In this document: one piece after another, positions 33,505 to 44,401 of the stretch
How the letters are laid out: each line of letters begins with the position of its first letter
How positions within the stretch are numbered: the stretch's first letter is position 1
Assembly (NCBI GenBank): GCA_958299035.1
Contig: CATQJL010000316.1
Span: forward strand, 26,728,012 to 26,792,011
Reading direction: 5' to 3'
Source of the DNA: Cylicocyclus nassatus
Taxonomy: Eukaryota > Nematoda > Chromadorea > Rhabditida > Strongylidae
DNA length: 64,000 nt
Program-made: the position numbers and the translations under genes
Notes under the pieces: model-generated
What the model was told of the DNA's origin: nothing
Database searches by the model: none
The model's input: only the letters and a program-made list of their open reading frames with translations

Positions 33505-33981
33505 GATCCTGCATCGAAACCTACAATATCTGATAAAGAAGCCCCCTATCAGCGGCCAGGTCGCTCTAGATAGGTAACTGCTTAAAGTTACGGTCGCGCT
33601 AGGTTTTAGGTAGGCGGTTAGTGGTTCACTCGCCCATGGGTTCAGCGAACCCCTCCAGGTCGCTAAGCTGGAGCCTCTTACAGTGTCTACTCTGGCCTCC
33701 AGTCGGTTACTTGCTCTGCTAGTTCTGTTACACGCGTTCCACTTAGGTGCCGCGCTAGGCTCTTAAACGGACGCGTTGTCGTAACTGTTTGTCTTGCGCC
33801 CATTATTCTCCTTACTGCCGTTGGACTACCACATTCTTTTTGTTTTAGCGCATGGTTTAGGTTGGGCCGGTTTCCTATTGTACTCACGTCATATTTTTCT
33901 TGGGAGGTTGTAGCTGTAGTTTCTACTCGCTTAACTTGTTGTATTTTTGGTATTGTGTTTCTGCTTTTTATGTTCCAGGTA
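33505..33981 (+). mobile_element. BEL/Pao leader region, 5' LTR not recognised
   Basis: This GC-richer stretch precedes gag. The 3' LTR sequence (starting TGTCGCGGCTGG) has no match here, so the 5' LTR has been lost or was never part of this copy. A T-rich tract ending in TTCCAG lies just before the gag ATG at 33982 and could be a splice acceptor. Confidence 0.4.
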
Positions 33982-35770
33982 ATGTCGCAACTCGGTTCGC
34001 AAAAAGCTCAGCTTACGAAGGCCGCTAACTCACTATGCAAGAAGATCGCGGAAGTCGATTAGGCCACCCTCGATCTTGTGGACTTCGCTTCAGAGGCGAA
34101 TAAAGATTCACATTTGGTTTTCATCGTTTGAATACTTTTTCTCTTTCATTTTCTTACGTTAGTCGTGCTGCCTCTGCCTGACGTGGCCAGTTGGAGAAAG
34201 CCGAAGAGTTTGCGGATACTCTTCTTGTTCGCTTGGATTCCGCGATCAGACTTTTTTCTATCTTGGGAGGCCTTCAATCTTCTGTTCCATCTGGTGCTCC
34301 ATCCTTGGCGCGCAATTCTCCTCCCCATACTACCCAAGATTCTGCGTCAACCCCTCAGCACGCGCATCAGGCGGAAGTGGAAGTGCAGCCACTCTCCGTC
34401 GCTTGGCCATGGTCGTCCATCTAACCTAGCAGCGCCTGTTGACCAGCGTCCCCTTGCAAGTCATACTAGTGCGCACCTCGGACGGATATGGCTTCCCCTC
34501 GGGTATTCCTCCCTCGAATCCCATCACTTTTCGCAATCCCCATCTGGGCTTCCAAATTTTTCGCCAAATCCTTTTTCGCACACCCTCAAGCCTCAACCTC
34601 TTCAACCCTTAACCCCTTTTTGCCCTTGGAGCAACCATGTGAAGTTGCCTTCTCACGAGATCCCAACCTTCAGCGGGATATCGAGGCATTCTCCGACTTT
34701 TGGGTTTTTCTACAGCCGTGCATAATAACAACACCGTGCCGGCAGCAGTCAAGTTCATGTACTTGAAGTCGGTACTCAAAGGAGATGCTGCTCGTATCAT
34801 CTCAGGCTTCAAAACAACGGCGAATAATTACGACACTGCAGTACGCACCATTCTGAGCACGTACGATCGTCCTGAGATTCTAAGAAGTCGGTTGTGGGAC
34901 AAGTTGACGCAGCAGTCACCGGCATCAGACTCTGCACTTTCACAGTGTGCTACGCTTTGCGCGCTCCAAGCAGCTTACCAGATGAAGGAGTTGAACGAGG
35001 ACTCCAGTTCGATCGCTACGTTGAGAACAATCCGATCTAAGTTTTTCTGGCGTGCACCCGAGAAAGTTGGCGAACTGAAGGGCAAAGGTGACTCTATGTA
35101 GACAGTGGACGAGCTGTTTTTAGCTATCAGTATGGTTACTGATAGACTGCAAGTGGTAGAGGACTCCGATCCAGCAGGTCATCGTGCTTACATTTCGGAC
35201 TCCACAGTTCGTCAGCATTCTCCTTCCCCGTATAGGTATCCCGGCACAAGTCAGCCGTATTGAGGTATTCACCGTATCAGCAACAACCAGCTTACCCATG
35301 TTACGCGCGTAGCTCGCGCTCACCTCCACAAGATACCGTAACGTCACCTATAGACCTCCGACATTTTATTACCCACGGCGCACATCCCGTAGCCCTGTCA
35401 GACCCGTATACCACATCATGGGAACCTCGTTGTGCCTTCTGTTTCCGTCATGGACATCCTTCGGAGTGTTGTATGACAGTGCCCGACGTGCAACAGAGGA
35501 GGCAATTAGTACAAACTGTGTTGGCTGTGTCTTGAAGAAGGTCACGCCTTCAACATCTGCCTCCTACGTGCAGATACTGTGGCAGATTAGACCATCAAGC
35601 CTTGTGTACTACATTACCACCAGCGCCCTATTCGTCGTACCCACCTGCGCAATTCCACAGCGCTCTCCTTCACCTACACGCGTGCACTTTGAGACGATAA
35701 CGCACCTTTCACCACCTCACGCCCAATACGCGAGTCCGCGCACTTTTCCCGCGTCGACCCACCCTTAAAG
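33982..35770 (+). pseudogene. BEL/Pao gag remnant with zinc knuckles
   Basis: The start MSQLGSQKAQLTKAANSL resembles the N-terminus of BEL gag, then a stop follows within 30 codons. Capsid-like sequence at 34640-35100 includes PTFSGD-type and FMYLKSVLKGDAARIISGF motifs. Zinc knuckles of the CX2CX4HX4C type are visible at about 35430-35480 (CAFCFRHGHPSECC), about 35519-35560 and about 35572-35615, each in a different frame. Gag would form the particle and bind RNA; this copy is broken by several frameshifts and stops. Confidence 0.8.
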
Positions 35771-36011
35771 CGCCTCTCCATCTAGGCGTCAGTCACGTTC
35801 CAACACTAGACGCGCTATTCTTCCTCGAAGACCTTCAAGCGCGTTCCCCGCTGTGCAAACTTCCACCTGCACCCTAGTCGCACATGATTCCAACCGGTCA
35901 GATGAGCCCATAGAGTTGCTCGACTAACATGAAGCTAGCGTAGGGCCACATGCACCTTCATCTTGTACGTCTGTGTGCCAAGCTGCTTCTACAGCTTAGG
36001 TACCTCGTCTA

Positions 36012-36275
36012 ATGGTGGTTCATGCTATAACCCGGAATCTTAAAACTAGTACGGATGAAGTGCTCACTGTTTTCCTCGATAGCGGTTCGCAGTATAGTTT
36101 TATCTGTACCTCGCTGGCGTACCATTTTGGCTTGAATTTCAAGAATACAAGGAGTGTCACGACGCTAATTTTCGAAGGACATTGTTTCACGGAAGACTCG
36201 TCAGAGGTCACGCTCACGTTATGGACCAGTTCGATCGTCCAATTCAGCTTCAGCTTTGGACGCGTACCATCATAA
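36012..36275 (+). pseudogene. BEL/Pao aspartic protease remnant
   Basis: An 87-codon frame contains VFLDSGSQYSFI, the catalytic D-S/T-G-S motif of retroviral-type aspartic proteases, followed by a plausible flap and hydrophobic strands. It lies between the gag zinc knuckles and RT, as in BEL/Pao pol. The frame ends as the RT frame takes over at about 36182-36275, indicating a frameshift. Confidence 0.75.
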
Positions 36276-37490
36276 CGGTCCCGAAGACGAACAACCTGGA
36301 TGAGACGAATAACACCCATATGGACGATAAAGTCGAAGTCGATGTACCCATTGGAATAGACAACTATTGGCGCGTTGTGGATTTGCACAAAAATGAGAAG
36401 CTTGTTAGGATAATCGACGGCTCCATCTACCTCGCATTTCCGTGGAAATCCCAGCATCCTTTTCCGGCAGATAACAAAGCTCTCGCCTTCCGTCGCTTGG
36501 AAAGCCAGTACGAGAGGCTCCATGCAGTACCATCAGCGTGGAGTGAGTATTGTTATATCTTCGATCGTCAGTTACTATCAGGCGTGATTGAGGATGTCAC
36601 GGATTTACCCCCTACGAGCCCTAACACGTACTATATCCCACATCAGGCAGTCTATAAGGAGGATAGCCAGACCACCAAGCTACGTATAGTCTTTGATGCC
36701 TCGAGTCACCAGAAAGGACATCCCAGTTTGAATGATTGCCTGCATCGAGGACCCTCCTCAATACCCGATCTTGTAGGAACCCTGTTACGTAGCCGTCTAC
36801 ATTGTTATCTGATAATCGCCGACATAGAGAAAGCCTTCCACCAGATCCATTTACACCAGGATCAAAGGATTTGCACCAGATTCCTTTGGTTGAGAAATGT
36901 TCACCACCCTCCGTCGACAGATAATCTTCGTATTTTGCGTTTTACGCGCGTTCCTTTCGCCATCAACGCATCACCGTTTCTACTCTACATGCCCATCAAA
37001 TATTTTCTCAAGAGGGATCCAGAAATCGACTTAAGGAAGAATTCTTGTTAACACGTACGTTGATAACGTGCTAATCGGAGCGAATACCACCAAGGAATGT
37101 CTCACCAAGCAGATGGAGTACAAGGAAATCTTTAGTCGTATGCACATGAACCTACGGAAGTTCATGTCTGACAAGCAGCAAACGATGCTTAGGATTCCAA
37201 AAGAGGATTGCATGACTTAACCCGGACGATTCGTTAAGCTTCTAGGGATCAAGTGGGACCCAAAGCACGATGTACTTCACGTGCCTATTGAGATCGCGCG
37301 ACAAGAAGTGTCGAGCAAGCGGACTGCGCTTCAAGCGTATGCATCGATCTTCGATCCTCCAGGACTTCTTACCTTGCTTCTTATAAAACCAAAATGTTTA
37401 TACAGGACCTCTGGAAATCTGGTTACTCGTGTGGACGATCCGCTAGATGAAAGTACTACACAGAAGTGGAATGCCATCGTTTAGGAAACT
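36182..37490 (+). pseudogene. BEL/Pao reverse transcriptase
   Basis: The best preserved frame in the window (289 codons, 36182-37051) carries the RT hallmarks YYIPHQAVYKED, KLRIVFDASSH, the LNDCLHRGPS block, IIADIEKAFHQI with the first catalytic Asp, and TRFLWLR. The YVDN catalytic box comes in another frame near 37055, with LIG after it, and the thumb-region KLLGIKWDP near 37240. Stops occur at about 37217 and 37482. The -VDN variant of the YxDD box is typical of BEL/Pao. Confidence 0.9.
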
Positions 37491-38090
37491 AGCGGCTTTC
37501 AGTTGAGACTACCTCGCTTCGTAGGATATCCATCTGCCAACGCGTACGATTTTGTCATCTGTTCAGACGCGTCGAAACGAGTGTGTGCTGTGGCAGTTTA
37601 TGTAGTGACGCACACGTCCACCTATACTCCCAGTTCCACTCTACTCTTTGCTAAAGCGAAGTAAGCACCATCAGGCGCAATCACCATTCCGTGCATGGAG
37701 CTCTTGGCGTGCCACATGGCTGCAAAAACAGTACGTTTCCTGAAAAGCGAGCTAATTCGCTTCTATTCCATCAGATTCCTGACTGATTCTCAGATAGTAC
37801 TGTAATGGATTCAATCTGATAAGTTGCTCAAGACTTATGTCGTCAACCGTGTCAAGTACATCAGACAGGTTCTCGACGAGCTTAAGTCTGACAACATTGA
37901 CTCTGTTTTTTACTACCTGGCCACGGACGTCAACCCGGCTGACTGCGCCACCCGTGGACTCACAACTGTAAAGCTTGAGAGCCACATTTGGTGGAGTGGT
38001 CCATTGTTTATCAACACTTCTGCTGATTGGCCGTGCAAATCTTTCAACTTCTTCCGATTCACCTGCAGGAAGAGATTCTGAAGAACTACG
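37491..38090 (+). pseudogene. BEL/Pao RNase H and connection
   Basis: VICSDASKRVCAVAVYV (with the first catalytic Asp), then CMELLACHMAAK (catalytic Glu) and FLTDSQIVL (catalytic Asp) follow in order at 37550-37800, the standard RNase H arrangement. The NPADCATRG motif follows at about 37935, a known marker of BEL and related elements upstream of integrase. Stops within the frame make it inactive. Confidence 0.85.
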
Positions 38091-39743
38091 GACGACTACA
38101 GCACTAGTAGCTTCAGCCAATACCATCGTGGCAACTTATCAGCCCTTTGCACCGTTCGGACGGACCAATTCCTACATCCGACTCGTCCGCATCACAGCCT
38201 ACGTCCTGAAGTATTTAGCCAAGCTACGTCGTTTAGTAAGTTCGCGCCACAATGCTGACGATTCCGACGAGCATCCCCTATTCGGCACAATAGACGCAAG
38301 TCCCACTGTAACACCGAGTGACTTCTCAACTGCTGAGTTGATTGTTATACGTGAGCACTATCGCGAGGTTCCTCAGCAGTTACATGGCTTTCAGCTACAG
38401 AAACTCCACATAAGGCAAGAAGGAGACGGTACGATACGTGTGAACTTAACGGTACGATACGTGTGAACTTGCGCATGGCCAACGCAGAGACGAGCGTGAC
38501 GGCGAAGAGCTCGATCCTCGTACTCTCAGGTCATCCCTTTTGCGCCATGCTAACAGCTTACTACCATCAGAAGCTGTTCCACGCTGGTACTTCGCATTTG
38601 ATCGTCGCCTTACGTGAGAGGTTCTACATCCTTAGGCTCAAACGTATGGTAAAATCGGCTATTGCTAAGTGTGTGACGTGCAAGCGATATCAAGGTCATC
38701 TTTTCGCATATCTACGTTCACCAGATCTTCCACAGGACGGGTCGTTCGAAGTCGTCCCTTTCAGAACATCAAACTCGACTATTTTGGCCCCATTTGAGTC
38801 CGTATACAGCGAGGCACTCTCCATAAGGTTTGGGTTTGTCTCTTCATGTGCATGTCTATGCGCGCGCTACACCTCGAAGTAGTCAAAAACAACTCAATCT
38901 TCCAGTTTCTCCTAGCATTCAGGAGATTCATTGCGCGTAGAGGAGCTCCTGACACCGTCATAAGCGACAACGCGCCCACGTTCAAACTAGGAAAGGAGAT
39001 CATCACCAACAGCCTGAAGGAGATAGCGGAAGACTCCCTAGTTAACGGATCGTCGAAAGCCAGAACATCAGTTGGAGTTTTACCACACCATATCGCCGTG
39101 GAAGGGTGGATTTTACGAGCGTTTGGTAGGAATAGTGAAGAGCTGTTTAAAGAAAACGGTTCGGCGAGAAACCTCGATTTATGGCTTTTTGAGACGCTCA
39201 TCCTTGAGATAGAGGCTGTTCTTAACACGAGACCCCTATTTCCGGCGAATGCGGCTAACTCGAACGACGAACACGGACCTGGTAATAAGATCCATAGATC
39301 TGATAATTCCGCAGTTTTGACTAGGTCGCCTGACGTACAGCATGCCTCAGAAGATCGAGACGTCATCGCGCGACAACTACGAATCCCTGAAGACGCAGTA
39401 CCGGCTCCTGCAGACTGATCTTGATTATTTCTGGGATATATGGCGCAAGGAATACCTCGCCGCGCTCGCAGAACGACAAGCGACGCGCACCCAGATGGGC
39501 TTCGGTACCAAAAGGTCGCCGCTCGTCGGAGACGTAGTATTGATAAAAGAACAGGATTTGTTAAGATCTAGATGGCCAATTGGCCTTATTCTGCAGTTAC
39601 ACACCTCACCCGGTGGCAACGTAAGATCAGCCAGAATTAAGATTGGAAAGCGAAAGATAGTGGATAGTGCACTGAATCATCTACTGCCGTTAAAGATCGG
39701 CGCAGCAGACACAGAAGATCTCCAGACAAACGCTCGAGCGTAG
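38091..39743 (+). pseudogene. BEL/Pao integrase
   Basis: The zinc-binding N-terminal domain is seen at about 38540-38700 (YHQKLFHAG, then CVTCKRYQG). The catalytic core has the first Asp region near 38760-38870 and the second Asp in DTVISDNAPTFK (38952-38987). The third acidic residue lies in a GGFYERLVG motif at about 39107-39133 but in a shifted frame. ILEIEAVLNTRPL (39205-39240) and the C-terminal FWDIWRKEYLAAL and GDVVLIKEQ motifs complete the protein, ending at TAG near 39742. Several frameshifts separate these parts. Confidence 0.88.
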
Positions 39744-41044
39744 AACGACACGGATTGAACCATCAAGAACAGTGGAGTCAAAATGATAGTGAAATCATAT
39801 CTACGAACGTATCTTGTTGTTGTTGTTGATCTAATTTGTTGTTTATTATGGCTTTGTTATTCCTTTTGTTTTGCACGTACATAGTGCGATGCATTGCGCG
39901 AGGACGCGCCTATCACATTTTTCCTTCAATCCGTCGAATTTTGTGTCAAGTAGTTCGATCTTCGAATAAATTAGGTGCCGGTTCACTTGATTGCTTACAT
40001 GGACACGCTAATACCCTTATATGACTTTTTTACCCGATTATGACTTCTCTGTGCATAGCTTTTGCAGTGTCATAGCCACGGATTTGGAATCCCTCGATCA
40101 GACTTGACTTCATCCAGCCCAGTTTAAGTACCTCCTTCGCCGTATCTACTGCCAGGTATTTTTCAGCGCGCGCGCGTGCTATTTCGAGCAGCTAAGGTTG
40201 GCGTAAGTATTATGCGCAATTTGCGTATCTTACTTTTCGTTGCGCTTACGCGCTTTAGGTAGTGGAAGAGCTTGCTACCCTTTCTAGTCGCGCGTATTTG
40301 GTAACCTTGCGCTTGTGCAGTTGCGTAGAAGAGCCCGCGCGCTAACATTCTTGTCGTGGGAGGTGGGCTGTCCATTTTTTTAACATCTCTAGCCTGCGCG
40401 TTTTCGTTTTTCAGCGCCATCTATGCATTAGGTCCCCGATCGCGCGCCTCGGTAACATCATTTCAGGTGTGAGCGCAGGAGGAATGGGACCTTCCAGGGT
40501 ACGTAGTGCGTCAACCACCATGGACGCGGACTGATTCGGTATGTATGGTCCGATTTTGTCTGATTTTGACCTCGTGAATAATGTGTGTTGCAGAATTGTA
40601 TTATTTGGTTCAACATACCTGGCCAGTGATGGTTCAAAAGCGCATGTCAGACTGTCAGCTCCATGGCACCAACAGCGACGACTACTAACGCGTCTACCTG
40701 CCCAACAATCAGTATATTAGTTTGTTTCACCTTCACCAACTGTGGATGCTCAGCTATTTTTACCATCCTTCTTAGTTGTATTTTGTTTTATGTTACCATC
40801 CATAGTTTAGTTGGCGCGTCGTGCACATTGGTGTAGAACTGTATCAAGTATTTAAGCGCGATAGCGCCCTTGTAAAGGTGTTGTGTTTTTGCACGGGCCG
40901 AGTTGTTCATTATCCTTCGTCGCGCGCCCTACTGTGCTGCCGATGGCGACGTTTCTTTTTTGGCTACACTCGGTTAGGTGCTCTCCATTGTGGACTCCAG
41001 CGCTATCACGTAACCACCATCCGGACGTTCAAGTCCACTGTTTT
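39744..41044 (+). mobile_element. BEL/Pao region between integrase and 3' LTR
   Basis: This 1.3 kb is comparatively GC-rich, with CGCGCG runs at 40166-40180. It holds only short frames (the longest, 125 codons, reaches into the LTR). No envelope-like protein with signal peptide and membrane anchor can be supported. It is bounded by the integrase stop and the polypurine tract. Confidence 0.6.
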
Positions 41045-41063
41045 GGGGGGGGGGAGGAGGGAG
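41045..41063 (+). promoter_or_regulatory. Polypurine tract of the BEL/Pao element
   Basis: A 19-base run of only G and A directly precedes the TGT start of the LTR. This position and composition are those of a plus-strand primer for LTR retrotransposons. Confidence 0.8.
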
Positions 41064-41461
41064 TGTCGCGGCTGGCAGTGCAAGCCATTCCTCGAAATAA
41101 GAGGCCGGGAGCGCTGGCTATCGCGTTACTTGGCGCGCTGCCCATTTCGCGCCAAGACCTCTCCTGCTGGGCGCGTTGCCAAGTCACAGGGTATATAAAG
41201 GCGCGCAGGCCGCGATCTACGCCTTTTCAAGTTCGTTCGTATTGATCGTTTTATGATATAGTTCGTGCTGGCAGCGCCTCCAACAGCTCCCGCAGATGAT
41301 CATCGGTTTCGAGCGGTTGAGCCCTTGTTACCTTCTTAGTTTTGGAGACGCGCAGCTGAACGTTATGGTTCGTCTTGCGTAGGAAGTCATGCCCAACTGG
41401 AAGACAGTAAGCAGTCAGCCTACTGCCGACTAGTCAGTCAGTACCAGAGGGTACGTGAACA
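41064..41461 (+). mobile_element. BEL/Pao 3' LTR (398 bp)
   Basis: It begins TGTCGCGG after the polypurine tract and ends GTGAACA, giving the expected TGT...ACA boundaries. A TATA box lies at 41192. No second copy exists in the window, so the exact end is inferred from the ACA and from family X insertion directly after it. Confidence 0.75.
41192..41199 (+). promoter_or_regulatory. TATA box in the LTR
   Basis: TATATAAA lies inside GGGTATATAAAGGCGCG, about 130 bp into the LTR, a typical position for the LTR promoter. This suggests U3 is about 150 bp long. Confidence 0.6.
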
Positions 41462-41462
41462 A
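41455..41462. repeat. 8-bp target duplication, left (family X copy 2)
   Basis: GTGAACAA before TATACTTGGGT is repeated exactly at 44394-44401 after the right terminus. It overlaps the last bases of the LTR, so the element inserted at the LTR boundary. Confidence 0.85.
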
Positions 41463-42275
41463 TATACTTGGGTAAATTCAAAATTTTACATCAAATGAAC
41501 GAATATCGAATAAATTCGAAAATAAAACCTTTGAATAAACGATTATCGAATAGATTCGAAAATAAGAAAAACTCGAATACACGAATATTAAATAAATTCG
41601 AGATTTAAAAATCCTCGAATGAATGAATATCGATCATACTCGAACGTTGGGAGTCGAATTTCGAATAACTATTTGAATGAGCTATCGAATAATTAGAGCA
41701 ACCATGTAGAAAACCTACCGACATACCCGACCAAAGCCAATTCATTCATAATCAGCACCCTCATTTCGCCTGTACTAACTTCCAGCCTCGTAGCACAAAA
41801 ATTTCCAAAAATTGGTAAACAGATTAAGTAAATTTTTATTCGTAATTAGCCGAAATAAACCCGTCAATCGCGAAAACCTTTGAAAAGAGAATTGAGGCAA
41901 TTGTGCGATCTAGCACAAGCAGGAATGCTTACTAGTGTGGATCTTTGCGGACCAAAACCGCGGGTTGGATCTTAGCGGACCAAAACCAAGCCAAAGGAAG
42001 AGAAACAGGCTTGCCAACGTGTTTCCTTCTAGTATACGAACTCGGAGCATGTTTGAATTTGATAGTTGTTTTTTTGCTAAATTTGGCGCCAATAGCAGTG
42101 TGAACTATCTCACTTGATGAAACAAGCATCCATCAAAATTCACACCTAATTTTTTCTTGTCGCAGGCAGTCAGAGGAGTGCGACTTTCCATGCAGTTCAA
42201 AGGCCATCACGATTGCAAAAAAGGTGCATAACCGAGTTTTGCGGGAAAAACGCAGGCGAAAAGAGTTTACCCTAA

Positions 42276-42480
42276 ATTCACGCGTACAAGGCGCGGGGTG
42301 GTCCTAGCTTTCATCGACCAGCCCGAACACGGCAAAGGACTTCGCAACCAAAGGAACCCCATTCCGTGCTGCGTTTTGCCTGACGAATCGTACGGCATAA
42401 GGATCGCTTCTTAAAACACGTTGGGGCGGCTGAGCAGCTCGATGAAAGCTGGGACCACCCCACGCCTTGTACGCGTGAAA
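42276..42480. mobile_element. Small palindromic MITE inside family X copy 2
   Basis: The arms TTCACGCGTACAAGGCG and CGCCTTGTACGCGTGAA are inverted, followed by GGGGTGGTCC with its inverse. Family X copy 1 lacks it at the corresponding site (GAGCTTGATACTC there), which gives an empty-site comparison. Half of a related copy lies near 3503-3546. Confidence 0.8.
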
Positions 42481-43013
42481 TTAAGGTAATACTCAGCAGT
42501 TGGCTGTGGAACAAACTCAAATAATCTGAGGCACTATTCATTCGAATACAAATTCGAATAAACATTCGATCAATTCGAATAAGATCTATTCAAAACCCCG
42601 TTTTTTAAACAGTCGAGTCTTCGAATTTTATTCAAAACCCTGTTTTATTAATTATTTGAGTTTCGGATATTTCGACAATGGACAAACTCCGAATATCGAA
42701 TTTTGAATGCGAATATATTAGGTTGAACCGAAAGTTCCGTCGCACCATATTTTAAAAATCATAACTTTTTCCTCTCACAACGATTTTGCGCAATTCAAAT
42801 TTTATCGAACAACGCGAAGCATATAGTTTCCAAAAGTCTCCTGGTGATTTTCCAACATGCTCAGGTTGCAGAGATAAAAATGAAAGAACGAGACCATCCG
42901 AAATTCGGAATTTTTTAAGCGAAAATTTCAGAAATTCAGAAACTGTACGGTAAAATCCATAACAGCCATCATCCTAAGTTTTCTTATATCTTATTACTAA
43001 TCGAATTAAGTTT

Positions 43014-43138
43014 ATATATCTTTCACTGATTTGTTCAGTTTGCACAAGATTGGTATATCTTTTTATTTGACCGACGTTTCGGCCATATCGCCTTCTTCGG
43101 GGTCTGAAAAAGTCGTGACCATGTAAACTGTCCAGTTA
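43014..43138 (-). repeat. Penelope-like terminal repeat, left arm
   Basis: About 125 bp inverted relative to 43728-43842. Both arms share TCTTTCACTGATTTGTTCAG, GCACAAGATTGGTATATCT and CTGAAAAAGTCGTGACCATG. The stretch 43069-43106 contains, on the minus strand, a hammerhead-like core (see findings). Inverted flanking repeats of this kind occur in Penelope-like elements. Confidence 0.7.
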
Positions 43139-43301
43139 GCAACTTCGTCACGATCAAGCAAATTGTCCAACCTGTTAGCGAATCAAAAGAGTACAAATGA
43201 CCAGATCGAGTCATTGCTTTGTCAACATTTCAATACTGATACATTATCCCAATGACTGACCACCATTCTTTCAGATCTAGCATTTTGGTCTCGGAATGTT
43301 G

Positions 43302-43738
43302 TTACCGAGGAAGCCACGGAGGCTCTGGTAAGGAGCCAGTTCTTGTGTAATGGCCACACTCATCTTTTCTTTTCGGGCTTTCCATCGCAATCCAAAATGC
43401 TTCTAAAGTTTTGCGCGTTAGGATTTCGGGCTCATAAGCTAAGAATGTGACCTCCACGCTTAAATTTGCGTCCTCGTGGCGCGGTCTGCGATGCATGCCC
43501 AACGGCGTGGTGGGATTTGATCTTTCAAGCCCAACTAAGTGTTCTTTTATGCGTGTGCACAATGGGTTTCCGGTTTCACCTTACGATTTTTTGCATGAAT
43601 GGCGTGTAATACGGTACTACACCAAAAACCATACAATCACCTTGTTTGCCAAATGGACAAATCCTACAGCTGGAAGTCGTACATAGTCTGCCATACGCGC
43701 GATTGCGAACAAGTTGATGCTTGAGATTAACTGGACAG
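43302..43738 (-). pseudogene. GIY-YIG endonuclease fragment of a Penelope-like element
   Basis: On the minus strand, 43738 to about 43590 encodes a Cys-rich linker: RLCTTSSCRICPFGKQGDC, then GVV. After a frameshift and an in-frame stop, 43562-43302 continues with the GETGNPLCTRIKEHL region and YEPEILTRKTLEAFWI, the conserved second half of the GIY-YIG nuclease including the Arg of motif R..EH and the catalytic Glu of R..LEA. The RT domain is absent and only the C-terminus remains between the two inverted repeats. Broken by at least one frameshift and one stop. Confidence 0.8.
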
Positions 43739-43842
43739 TTTACATGGTCACGACTTTTTCAGACCCCGAAGAAGGCGACATTGCCGAAACGTCGGAGATA
43801 TACCAATCTTGTGCAAGCTGAACAAATCAGTGAAAGATATAT
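43728..43842 (+). repeat. Penelope-like terminal repeat, right arm
   Basis: Inverse of 43014-43138 with about a dozen differences. The hammerhead-like core is at 43760-43795 on the plus strand. The coding fragment's upstream end runs into this arm (its open frame covers the first bases). Confidence 0.7.
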
Positions 43843-44401
43843 GCACTTATACGATGCCAAGATTAATTGATCGTGGATAATTTTGAGTTAAGTTTGTGCT
43901 GATCGAGGTCTTCTTTCAGAAGTTATGATTTTTCGTAAAAAAATGCCGAAAAATCGATTTCTCAAGAATTCTTAGGAAATTGATTTTTCGGCATTTTTTT
44001 TCAAAAAAATCATACTTTTGAAAGAAGACCTCGATCAGCACAAACTCTACACAGTTAGTAATAAAATACAAGAAAACTTAGGATGACAGCTGTTCTGGAT
44101 TTTATCGCACAGTTTCTAGATTTTTAGAATTTTTGCTCAAAAATTCCGAATTTCGGATGGTCTCGTTCTTTCATTTTTATCCCTGCAACCTGAGCATGTT
44201 GGAAAGTGGCAAGGAGAGATTTGAAAACTGCATGCTTTACGCTTTCTGCTGAAATTTGAATTGCGCAAAATCTTTGTGAAAGAAAGAAGTTGCAATTTTT
44301 TAAAAAGGTGCGACAGAACTTTCGGTTCAACCTAATATTCAAATGTTTTATTTTCAAATAATCGAATTTCTATTCGACTCGGACCCAAGTATAGTGAACA
44401 A

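Larger units (their letters stand above)
42718..44335. mobile_element. Mariner-type MITE (TTAGGTTGAACCGAAAGT)
   Basis: Its ends are TTAGGTTGAACCGAAAGTTC and the inverse GAACTTTCGGTTCAACCTAA. Subterminal blocks such as GAACGAGACCATCCGAAATT and TCAGGTTGCAGAGAT are also inverted between 42850-42910 and 44140-44200. A further inner palindrome at 43895-44050 (CTTCTTTCAGAAGTTATGAT with its inverse) lies in the right half. It hosts the Penelope-like remnant at 43014-43842. Confidence 0.85.
41463..44393. mobile_element. Family X, copy 2: hAT-like, with nested insertions
   Basis: The ends TATACTTGGGT and ACCCAAGTATA equal those of copy 1 and are flanked by a perfect 8-bp duplication. The left part has ATTCGAATA-type sequence and one diverged unit of the 98-bp repeat (about 41745-41850). 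The middle matches copy 1 (TACTCAGCAGTTGGCT). Compared with copy 1 it has gained a palindromic MITE at 42276-42480 and a mariner-type MITE at 42718-44335 that itself holds a Penelope-like remnant. No transposase is present. Confidence 0.88.

Noticed and set aside
36020..36523. 167-codon minus-strand frame opposite BEL/Pao
   Set aside because: The plus strand carries protease and RT motifs here; the minus frame has none.
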